Of a stretch of 64,000 nucleotides of DNA, positions 54,304 through 64,000 are shown piece after piece. The notes under the pieces were generated by a model that had not been told where the DNA came from, did not search any database, and saw only the letters and a program-made list of their open reading frames with translations. The stretch is taken from positions 36,754,189-36,818,188 of the forward strand of contig CM042012.1 in assembly GCA_023525715.1 (NCBI GenBank). The letters run 5' to 3'. Every line of letters starts with the position of its first letter. Position 1 is the first letter of the stretch. The translations under genes were made by a program, and so were the position numbers. The stretch comes from Cichorium intybus (taxonomy: Eukaryota; Streptophyta; Magnoliopsida; Asterales; Asteraceae).

Positions 54304-56826
54304 TATGTTGAGTCACAAAAGCTATGATATGAACCTTATAAAAACTTTCATATCATTTGTTCATACACAATTTTCCAAGAAAGTTAAGGTTATCAGGTCA
54401 GATAATGCTTATGAGTTGGGAGGAAGTAATGAAGGAATTGAATTTTTTGCATCTCAAGGAATTATTCATCAGTAGACTACCCCGTATTCCCTTCAACAAA
54501 ATGGGATTGTGGAGAGAAAACATGAGCATATCCTTGAAACTGCAAGAGCATGATATTTTCAAGCTGGACTTACGACTCCTTATTGGGGAGGATGTATCAA
54601 AACTGCTGTTTATTTGATAAATCAAATGCCCACAAATGTTCTTGATTCCAAAAGTCTTTAGAAGTCTTACACAGTGTTAAGCCTGATTTGTCTCGCCTAA
54701 AGGCCTTTGGTTGTCTATGTTTTGTTCACACTTCTTCTGTGGACAAAGACAAATTTCAATCTAGATCTCAAGCTTGTAATTTTCTTGGTAATCCATACGC
54801 ACAAAAGGCTTACAAAGTTTTAAACATTGAGACCAAAAAGATCCTTATGACTAGAGATGTCAAGTTTCATGAACACATTTTTCCACTTCATTCTCTTAAG
54901 ATCAATGGTCTTACCATTTCTTCTCTTCCGTACATTCCAACAAGCTGTTCGGAAGACACACATGCTTCATCTATTCCAAATAATCCTCCATCACCCACAA
55001 TCAATCATAATCCACCTGTTCCTTCAAACATTCGCCAAAGACCTATACGAACACGTCAACAACCAATTCATTTACATGATTATGTATGCAATCATGTTAC
55101 CCTTACTAATGATGAACAAAACGACTCTTTTTGTCGTCATACTCTTACATATTTTTGTGTTCTCAATCATCCTTCAGATCTTATACAATCTTTTCTTCCT
55201 AATCCTACTATGGCGTTTAATGTTGTCACTCATGATCCTGAACCATTATTTTATAGTCAAGCTAAAGATAATATCAATTGGGAAACTACAATGAAGAATG
55301 AGTTACAAGCCGTATATGATAATGACACCTGGAGCATTGTCAATTTACCTAAAGGAAATAACCCTATTGCATGTAAATGGGTTTATAAACTAAAATACAA
55401 GGTTAATTGTTCAATCAAAAGGTAAAGCCCGACTTGTAGCTAAAGGATTCACTCAAAAAGAAGGAATATATTATCATGAAACTTACTATCCTGTGGTCAA
55501 GTTCACCACAATCCGATGTCTTCTTTCTGTTGCAATCAAACGAGGATGGTATATTCAACAATTCAACATTAATAACGCGTTTCTTCATGGGGATCTCCAT
55601 GAAGAAGTTTATATGAAAGTTTCTCCCGGTTTTCATGTCGACAATCCTTCACTTGTTTACAAATGAAAGAAATCCCTCTATGGGTTAAAGCAAGCCTCAC
55701 GACAATGGTATGCTAAGCTCTCATCTGCTTTACTTACCAGAGGTTACTGGCATTCTCAAAATGATCACTCCTTATTTCTTAAATCAACATCTCATATTCT
55801 CATTGTCGTAGCAGTGTATGTCGATGACATATTGATTACCGATAATGATTTGACTGAAATCTGTGATCTTAAAGAGTTTCTTGATATAACATTTAAAATA
55901 AACGAACTTGGTCAGATTGGTTTTTTCCTTGGTTTAGAATTTCAACAAATTTCCACTGGTATGGTGGTTCATCAGCACAAGTTTATTCAGGAATTACTTG
56001 CCTTATACTCTATGAATGATAGTTCACCCATTTCTACACCTCTTCCAGTTACTTACAATCAACTATCCTCTTCCAAAAGTTCATTGCTAAACGATCCATC
56101 TGTTTACAGACAATTAGTGTGCAAACCTAACCATCTCTTGCATACTCGACCTGATCTTTCTTTCACTGTGCAACATCTTAGCCAGTTCAATTAGAAGCCT
56201 ACACAAGGTCATATTAATATTGCTTTGCATGTATTACAATATATCAAAGGAAAAATTCATCAAGGTTTATTCTTTAATAAAACCGATGATTTTCAACTGC
56301 AATCTTATTATGACTCGGACTGGGCAACTTGCCCTCTCACACAGCGTTCTGTAAGTGGTTTCTTTGTTCTATTTGGAGGGTCTCCAATATCGTGGAAGTC
56401 GAAGAAACAATTAACTGTATCTTTGTCTTCAGCTGAAGCGGAGTATCACTCTATGAGGAGAATTTGTGATGAATTAGCATGGCTTACATGTGTCTTTAAT
56501 GATTTACATGTCACCAGTCTTACTCCTGTCCCACTCAAGGGTGATAATCAAGCAGCCATTTATATTGCCAAGAACTCAAGGGTGATAATCAAGCAGCCAT
56601 TCATATTGCCAAGAACCCAGTATACCACGAAATGACCAAACACATTGAGTTAGACTGCCATTATGTTCGTGAAAAGCTCCAACAAGGTCTTTTAGGTTGT
56701 CTCATGTTTCCACAAACCAACAACTTGCTGATGTCTTTACTAAATCTCTTTCTGGTCCCAAACATAAAGAAGTTATTTGCAATGTGGGTTTCCTTTCGTA
56801 CCCACCAACGCTTGAGGGGGGGGGGG
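54304..56826 (+). pseudogene. copia integrase second part, reverse transcriptase and RNase H, broken
   Basis: The integrase resumes with VKVIRSDN (second Asp) and NGIVERKHEHILETARA (Glu), with an in-frame TAG between them near 54475. 54688-55425 is the integrase C-terminus and RT start (LKAFGCLCFVH, WVYKLKYK). After a frameshift RT goes on through AFLHGDLHEEVYM and SLYGLKQASRQWY to the intact active site YVDDILI near 55815. RNase H spans 56225-56640 (SYYDSDWA, SLSSAEAEY) and carries a 42-bp tandem duplication at 56534-56617. A G-run polypurine tract (about 56816-56826) precedes the LTR. Confidence 0.92.
56534..56617 (+). repeat. 42-bp tandem duplication in copia RNase H
   Basis: A unit containing AAGGGTGATAATCAAGCAGC and ATATTGCCAAGAAC occurs twice back to back with two or three differences. 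In RNase H this duplicates the D-N-Q-A-A-I-x-I-A-x-N block. Confidence 0.9.
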
Positions 56827-57016
56827 TGTTATCTTTACACTAAGGGTATTTTGGTAAATTATGTTAGTGTTAGTTAGTTAACAGATTCGGTTGTGGTAGT
56901 TGATAGATTGTTAGTTTATCTTTCTTGTGTATATATCATAGACATGTATTCGTTTTTTCATTCAATGAGAATCAAAGTTTCTCTCATCTATCTCTTTCAA
57001 CTCATTCAACATAACA
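56827..57016 (+). repeat. 3' LTR of the copia element
   Basis: It starts TGTTATCTTTACACTAAGGG after a long G run and ends CAACATAACA. It is the partner of 37576-37771. Confidence 0.92.
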
Positions 57017-57458
57017 ACATAGCATCGGCATCTAAAAAGTCTACACCAGCAAGTTCATTCCGGTCTCTCCCTCTCTCTTTTTTCATCGACCACCGGCCCT
57101 CTCTCTCTCTATGTCATCTTCCCTCTGTCTTCTTTCTCTTCTCTTGTCCGACGTGGAGTGGTTGCCACCGGCGACCACTCCGTTTAGCCTTAAAAATGTA
57201 ATCATTTCATGATAGGACGTCCCTCATTTTATTGATTTAGTGATTAATCCTTATTATTACTTGTTTTATAGTACTCGAAATATTGATTTTAACCTCAAAA
57301 CACCTTGGAGAAACAAAATATTGATTTTTGGACTCTTGAATTTTAACGCAAACCACAACCAACACAACTCACCCGAATTCTTTTGCAACACTAAATTGTA
57401 ACTGAATGATCCAATGGTGCATACACGGGGCATTTTTATTAAATTAAACGGCATAAAA
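57017..57458. other. spacer between the copia element and the cytochrome b5 3' end
   Basis: A CT-rich patch (57055-57150) has no recognisable domain. The part next to 57458 is presumably the 3' UTR of the cytochrome b5 gene. Confidence 0.4.
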
Positions 57459-58449
57459 TTAATCAGATTTCTCTTTCGTGTAGGCTCTGATTGCAAAAGC
57501 CAAACCCAATATCATAAACGGCACAAAAAACTGTAATATCTTGATGATGAATCCACTCTTCTCTGAACTAAACTTCTGATTTTGAGATAGAACGTATGCA
57601 CGTTTTGCTGGAACAGTTGATATGTCTACTTTACCAATGCAATATTTATCCATCATTTCCCTTGCATCTTCACTGTGTCCAACATCTTCAAAATCATTAG
57701 TAGCATCTTTTCCTGCAATAATTTCAAAAAAGTTAAATTAAAGGTTGAATTTAAATAATTGATTTTCGTTCACTTTTGAGTAAAATGATGGACCAAACAT
57801 GAAAATTACCGGTTGCTGCTAGTAGAACTTCACTGCCTCCTGGGTGATCTTCCATAAATGGGGTTACGTCAAAAACCTGATACAATTTAGTTTCATCGAT
57901 ACATCAGGTAATGACATATGAAAGTAAAGTTGTGCATAAACGATCTTTTAAACAAAGATCTTGAATTCAAATCGTTCTCTATCCTATAACAAGGAACAGA
58001 CTGTAAAATGGAATCAGAGACCTAACATTTTCGATTTGTATGCTATGGATTTTTTCAACTCAATACAAACATCGGATAGGTCAAATGCAGCACTTGGTTC
58101 TGTTTATTAATCGTGAGCTATTCAAATCATGTTGATATTTCAAATTTTCAATCGAAAACATACGTTGAATTAGGGAATCCCTGGTATTTATAACCAATTC
58201 GCGTCATATTAAACCATACGAGTACAGGAGTTTACTAATATCGAACTTGACAAGCTAGAAAACCTTAAAATTAAACATGATAGTGATAAATTCATAAAAT
58301 TAAGAACAACGAAAACTGTGCAGAATCAATCCAAACGAGAATCAAATAAAAAATCACCAGACCTTTCCGGAGATAATAAGCCAGCAGTCTTGGGTTTTGT
58401 TGTGCTTGGAGACCTCACCAAAGACGAACGTTTTCTGATCTGGCGCCAT
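57459..58449 (-). CDS. CYB5: cytochrome b5, tail-anchored, 3 coding exons, 135 aa
   Basis: Microsomal cytochrome b5 passes electrons from NADH/NADPH reductases to fatty-acid desaturases, hydroxylases and some P450s at the ER surface. Coding exons (minus) are 58449-58363, 57876-57810 and 57712-57459, with GT-AG borders and 408 nt in frame. The protein starts MAPDQKTFVFGEVSKHN. The heme-binding core carries both axial ligands, His40 in EDHPGG and His64 in DVGHSEDA. CIGKVDISTVP closes the domain. A hydrophobic tail anchor spans about 106-126, followed by the short polar tail RAYTKEKSD, as in ER-type b5 proteins. Length is usual for the family. No defects are seen. The exact isoform cannot be told. 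Confidence 0.95.
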
Positions 58450-58466
58450 TAGTATATCTGCTACTG

Positions 58467-58660
58467 CTGAAATAAAAAATCAGATTAAAATCATATAATA
58501 ATAATTCAAATCTATGGGTTCACTTTAAGCATCAAAAGAGTATCGATCATTCGATCTAACATAACAGATAGCGTTTAACAGGGAAACAATCTGCTTACAG
58601 AGAGAGAAAGATGAAGCGTTTGCAACAGACCCTCACAGCTCTCTCACTGTCTCTCCTCAA
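58467..58660 (-). other. cytochrome b5 5' UTR with probable intron
   Basis: Upstream of the ATG the minus strand has a good acceptor (TTTTTTATTTCAG ending at 58467) and a donor (GTAAGC from 58598), which would define a 132-bp leader intron. The upstream leader is CT-rich (CTCTCTCTGT; AGCTCTCTCACTGTCTCTC in the plus-strand view). No transcript evidence is available. Confidence 0.55.
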
Positions 58661-58906
58661 TAGGAACGTAGTAGATTTCACAAAAAGCAGGTTGAAAGAC
58701 ATGAAATGAGGTTTTCGCTATTTTATATTTATGCATGGGTAGCAGGGAGCACGCTCATTTTGACCCAATGGCGACCAAAAATAAGTTATTTATTTAAAGT
58801 TATATAAAATTAAGTGGGTGGTTATAACTTATATGCAACGAGAACGCCATCTCTGAAAAAGATAGAAAGCCGGAGCATTTGTTTGATTTTTTTTTCTTTT
58901 TTTGTT
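58661..58906. promoter_or_regulatory. upstream flank of cytochrome b5
   Basis: This is the interval between the leader and the first long-TIR element. It must hold the proximal promoter. I see no unambiguous TATA box at a defined distance. Confidence 0.3.
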
Positions 58907-59756
58907 AAATGTATATCTCAATCTAAATTTTAAACAAAATTACATAAATTTGGTATTTACGAAAAGCCTATGTGTTTAGTTGTTTCAATTGACAAGAATA
59001 GTCATTATGGTTTCAATTGTATGTGGTTAGTCTCTTAACTTATATACAACGAACATTCCTGTCCTTTTTAACTATTTTATCGATTAAAGTCTAAGGTTGT
59101 GTTTGATAGCCTCTTAATCTGAATGATTAAGAGGCTCTGAATGAATAAGAGCGTTTGATTTGTAAATTTATCACATCTGAATGAGTAAGAGTCTCTTAAT
59201 GGCCTCTGAACCATTAAGGGTTAGGGACAATTCTGAATGAGTAAGAGCATCTGAATGGGTTCAGACCTCTGAATGGTTCAGATCTGAATGATTCAGATGC
59301 TACCAAACACAGCCTAAATCGATAACAATTTTTCTACTCAAATTGATAAGGATTTTGCTCCTCACAAAGGATAGGTCATAAACTTAAGAACTAAACTACA
59401 ATTCGACAGAGTCATACAATGACAATATGGGGTTTTCTTCATCGAGAGAAAGGAAGAAGACCAAAATGAGTGGGGGTGGAGGTTGGGTAGAGGGTATGGG
59501 GTATGGGTATGTTAGGTTATTTTATTTTAATATTTATATAAAATAAATTAAATTGAGAAAAATATAAAATAAATTAAAATGGGTATGACTTGTCATTTTA
59601 CATGAGGTCATGGACAAACCACACAAGAAATTAAAATTATAGGGACCATCATCATCAAGAAAAAAAAATTAAAGATCGAACATGTGACTTTTTGTAGACC
59701 CTAAGTACCATTTATGTAATTTTGTGTAAATTTTATGTTTGATTGAGAGTAATTTA
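58907..59756. mobile_element. long-TIR element (MULE-like), with a Tourist MITE inside
   Basis: The left part (58907-58990; TCTCAATCTAAATTTTAAAC, AAAATTACATAAAT, GGTATTTACG) is repeated in reverse at 59680-59756 (ATTTATGTAATTTTGTGTAA, TTGATTGAGAG). The imperfect inverted repeats are about 75-80 bp. There is no coding frame. No clean target duplication was found. Long TIRs without a transposase suggest a non-autonomous Mutator-like element. Confidence 0.55.
59095..59314. mobile_element. Tourist-like MITE (PIF/Harbinger type)
   Basis: The left end is GGTTGTGTTTGATAGC. The right end in reverse is GGCTGTGTTTGGTAGC. TAA flanks both sides (59092-59094 and 59315-59317), the 3-bp duplication typical of PIF/Harbinger. 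The 220-bp interior is built of TCTGAATGA and AAGAGNCTCT words in both orientations. There is no coding capacity. Confidence 0.88.
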
Positions 59757-61186
59757 TATTTTTGGTCCTTGTGGTTTACATCTATCTATATGTAGTGTTA
59801 GTCCAACATGTGAATTTTTTACATAACTTGTCCCTATAGTTTCCAAAAGTTGCAAGCGTGGTCTCTTAGGCTGTTACCGCCAATGCCCACATGTTAAATG
59901 GCTATAAAGTTACTAATATACCCCCTATATTTGTATTTTATGATATTTTAATCTATTAATAAACTCCAATAACCATTTATTTAAATTATTTAAAAGAAGC
60001 CTAAAATCTTTTAGGCTTCATGCTTTCTCTTTATCTTCCATCTTAGAAGCTCCCAATGCCCGCAGCACTTAAGTCGTACTCCGCCTGCTATTACGTCTAG
60101 CGTCGAACAATTGTTCTCATTACCATATCCGACGACTACCTCCTTTAAACCTTGTCACCATCGTCTTTCTCTTGTAACTCCCCCATCTCTCTCATTCACC
60201 TACAACACCGACCATTCCCCCTCCCTTTCCTCATTTTTCACTTGAGTTTTCCTACAGCTCCAGTCTATATATGGGTTAGAATGATTTTACCCCTAGTCAT
60301 AGATGGTGGTATTCTACCTAATCATAAATGGTATTTTCCAATTTGATTGAGATTGTCAAGGATCATATGGACTATGATGGTTGCTTCATGTTGACAACCT
60401 TCCTTCAAGAACAATTTTCTACTTAATGGACGGGTTGGGTAGTTTCAGTAGTGATGGTGAGTTAGGATTTTCATTCTAATTAAGGGATAGGGTTTTTATT
60501 TAAGTTTAGGGATTCCAATTCGGTAATAGGAATGATTGTAGTATGGTGGTGCTTAGTAATTGGTTGTGGTAGTGATTGGTAACAACAACGATGGTGATGA
60601 TGGTGATGGGTAACGGTGATGATGGATCGTGATTGGTAACGATGGTGATGGGTGGTGATTGGTAAAGATGGTGATTCATAATAGATATGGTGATTGGTGA
60701 TCTTGGTGATAGGGTGATATGGTTGTGTTGGTTTTCAGGTGGCAGCAGTGGTTATGTGGTTGTGTTGGTTTTCTGGTGGTAGCAGTGGAGATGTATGATG
60801 GTGTTGATGGCAGTGACGCCTGCCAATGATGGTAAGGGTAGTTGTGATCGGTGTTTGGTGGTATGTGGTTGGTAGTTGGTTTTCCAAATGCAGTTGGGTG
60901 GTTGACTGGTGGTGGTAAGCTGATGTGGTGGTGTTGGTATTGGTGTTACTGGTAGTGGTGGTGATTGGGGTGTTGTTTTATTTAAAAGTTAAAATAAAAT
61001 TAAGATAAATAGAAGAAGATAAATACTAGGTTAATTTTTTATTTAACAAGTATTTAACGAGGCTTTTTAGACGGTAAAATACTTGGGATCATGCTTGCAA
61101 CTTTTGAAAAACACAAGGACAAGTCACGTCAAAAATGAAAGTTTAACTGAAACTGCAGATGGATATAAACCACAGAGACCATAAAA
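59757..61186. mobile_element. second long-TIR element (MULE-like), about 1.4 kb
   Basis: The left end (TTTTGGTCCTTGTGGTTTAC, ACTTGTCCCTATAGTTT, CAAAAGTTGCAAGCGTGGTC) recurs in reverse at 61065-61186 (GATCATGCTTGCAACTTTTG, ACAAGGACAAGTCACG, AAACCACAGAGACCATAAAA). The imperfect TIRs are about 120 bp. The interior has no transposase but holds a GGTGAT/GGTGGT-rich stretch. Target duplication is not clear. The TGGTCCCTGTGGTTT-type end is a style I associate with Mutator-like elements. Confidence 0.65.
60540..60975 (+). repeat. GTG/GAT-rich low-complexity stretch
   Basis: GGTGATGG, GTGGTGAT and TGGTGTTGG words repeat irregularly for over 400 bp inside the second MULE-like element. There is no stable period. 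Confidence 0.8.
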
Positions 61187-61228
61187 TTATAATATATAAC
61201 TGTAATTTATTCTTTTATTGACGATTAA

Positions 61229-62044
<816 letters not shown>

Positions 62045-62985
62045 TTTGGAACCGACAACATATTATTAAAAACGAAATGAAACAGTGAATCCGGCGAGGT
62101 GCCAGACCCACAGCAATACAAAACACCACCACACCGCTTGCAGATTATATCAAGTCATATAGGGGATATACATTCCAGGACTCGCTATCTATGTTCCTGA
62201 ATCTACTTCTGCATTTCAACCAAAGTCTAACCGTGTTTTTAATTATGTCTACTATCTTTCCAGAAGAGGACACCTTGTTTCAGAATATACGTTCATTACG
62301 ATCATTCCATAAACACCAAAACGTCCCGTAAGCTATCACCAACAATCTCCTCCTCTTATTTGCACAACTCCCCCTGATTTCATCACCTCAATGATGTCGC
62401 TAACAGTGTCGCCCGCTAAATCTTGTATGGAACACCATTGGAAAATTGCCCTCCAAACGTCGTTGGCTAGTTTATATCTGACAAGAATATGATCAGGACA
62501 TTCCACGTTGGCTTTGCAAAAGGAGCAAATCAATGACGGAATCTGTACACCCCTTTTAATTAGGGCTTCCGCTGAAGGGATACGCCCCTGTAGAGCCTGC
62601 CACATGAATCCTAACACCTTAACCGAGATCTCTTTAGCCCACTACGTTTCCGTTAATTCACTCGGAAGATTGTTCCTCTCAAGAGCCTCCCTCATCGCTG
62701 CCATAGTGTAGATTCTAGTATTATCTATCGCACATCGCTACCCATCTTCAGAACTGGACAATCCGCAATCCTTAATATCGTCACATATCCGATTGAATTC
62801 ATCGGCCACCTGAATGGACCAGTTCGTTCCTGTCCAGTCCCAAATGAGACCCGAAGTCTTAATTCTTTCATCAATCTTGCATTTCTTCTTTTTCTCTAAT
62901 TTATAAAGATTCGGATATTTATCTTTTAGAATCTCGCCTTCATGCCACGCGTTGAGCCAAAACATTGTGTTCTTGCCGGTTCCAA
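62045..62985 (-). pseudogene. LINE (non-LTR retrotransposon) ORF2 3' fragment
   Basis: On the minus strand 62965-62738 shows FWLNAWHEGEILKDKYPNLY, a block found just after the reverse transcriptase in plant LINEs. 62617-62336 is a zf-RVT domain: WQALQGRIPSAEALIKRG, CSFCKANVECPDHIL and VWRAIFQWC. Remains of the C-terminal LINE region (WLKCRSR-like, WN) run on to about 62060, with stops between the pieces. The endonuclease and RT are absent, as expected for a 5'-truncated LINE. No poly-A tail can be defined with confidence. Confidence 0.85.
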
Positions 62986-64000
62986 ACTATTCTTTTGAAT
63001 ACATCACTGAATTCCAGCCCGTGTTTCTTCAATTCACCTTTGGTTCGTGCAATATTATCAATTTAAATACCATGGATTTTAAAAGTTTTAATTACAAAAT
63101 TTTAGATTGCGCAAATATGGACATACAATTTGATGGACGTTTAGATTTCTTAAACTGTTAATTATTGTTTATAGAATTTTAAATAGTACTTGATAACTTT
63201 TATGCATTAAATAACACCAATAGGACCTCACAAATCTTTATTTTAATTTTATTATTCTAATGCATTATATGAAGTGGAATGGAAGGCGGCGTTAAATGGG
63301 AATTTTGATGCTGGCATGCTGCTACAGCTACAAATTTGATAATCTAATTAAAAATGTAAGGTAACCAACTAACCATACAAAATAATAATAATAATAATAA
63401 CAACTAACCATACTTTAAAAAACAAATACAAAGTTTATAAAATTTTACATCGAGAAACATGTACACATGGCTCACGAGATAAACAATAACATGGGGATTC
63501 ACATTTGTAATGTTGTCATTTTGTTAGTTTTAACCATATTGCTATACATGGTAAAATATAATTATACCGTTGTCTAAAGAAAAATATCTTATCTATATTG
63601 GTAAGCAGATATATCCATTTTGTTATTTTAAAATCGTACATTTTTTACATTATTTTGTAATTGTATATTTTTAACATCATTTACATAATGCTCTTTTACA
63701 CAAAGACCATTTTATAATCTCGTTGTTAAACTGTGACAATGATTATAAATTTATAATACATAAAGACTATTTCTGTAATGTCACTATTACATAAAGACCA
63801 TTTTTGTAATATTGTTGTTACTCAGGTATCATTTTATATTCTAAGGACCAAAATTGTAACTAATACAAATTATAAAGCTAATAAAAATTATAAACTATAG
63901 GTATTGAAACTAAACTATAATTATTGAAATTATACAGAGACCAAAACCATAATTAATACAAATTAAAAAATAAATAGACTAAAATTGTAATTATATTAAA
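62986..64000. other. AT-rich spacer to the window end
   Basis: No gene is recognised. Loose repeats of CATAAAGACCATTTTTGTAAT occur between 63690 and 63830. Confidence 0.45.

Overview
This 64 kb window is nuclear DNA from a flowering plant, most likely a eudicot. It is AT-rich, has GT-AG introns, plant gene families (CDPK-related kinase, SAUR, tail-anchored cytochrome b5), a plastid DNA insert, and a dense load of LTR retrotransposons and small terminal-inverted-repeat (TIR) elements. The style of the repeats (Tekay-type chromovirus, Cassandra-like 5S element, GGYTGTGTTTGG Tourist elements) would suit Asteraceae, but that is an inference I cannot prove from the sequence.

Only three host genes look intact. 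An 11-exon CDPK-related kinase (CRK, 595 aa) lies at 4249-7818 (+). A single-exon SAUR32-like gene lies at 17854-18201 (-). A three-exon cytochrome b5 (135 aa, with a probable 5' UTR intron) lies at 57459-58449 (-). A decayed SAUR fragment just downstream of the kinase (8088-8310, -) shows that an older SAUR copy once stood there.

Layout. 1-846: Ty3/gypsy relic. 847-4248: AT-rich spacer with CTGCAG-rich repeat relics. 4249-8310: CRK plus the SAUR relic. 8331-10962: spacer with small foldback or TIR elements. 10963-16858: eight (TA)n arrays alternating with seven sequence modules, most of them foldback or TIR elements whose ends touch the arrays. 16859-19119: SAUR locus. 19120-19470: LTR fragment. 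19471-24007: gene-free, with a 38-bp tandem repeat and a hAT-type element with a perfect 8-bp target duplication (22162-22837). 24008-31847: minus-strand 3' part of a pol-less LTR element fused to the 3' part of a plus-strand Tekay gypsy element. 33345-34030: plastid atpB-atpE insert. 34049-35784: a tandem duplication of about 877 bp. 36365-36560: Cassandra-like 5S-derived LTR. 37576-57016: a Ty1/copia element carrying two nested LTR elements with target duplications TAAAG and GTTCA. 57459-58660: cytochrome b5. 58907-61186: two adjacent long-TIR (MULE-like) elements, the first with a Tourist MITE inside it. 62045-62985: LINE 3' fragment (-).

The three genes show no sign of acting together; they are islands between transposons. 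The best candidate for something under-described is the 5.9-kb chain of (TA)n arrays and inverted-repeat modules, which looks like repeated targeting or co-amplification of microsatellite-associated elements, comparable in principle to the rice element Micron. The nested retroelement block, in which excision arithmetic restores a normal copia length, is the best-supported structural reading.
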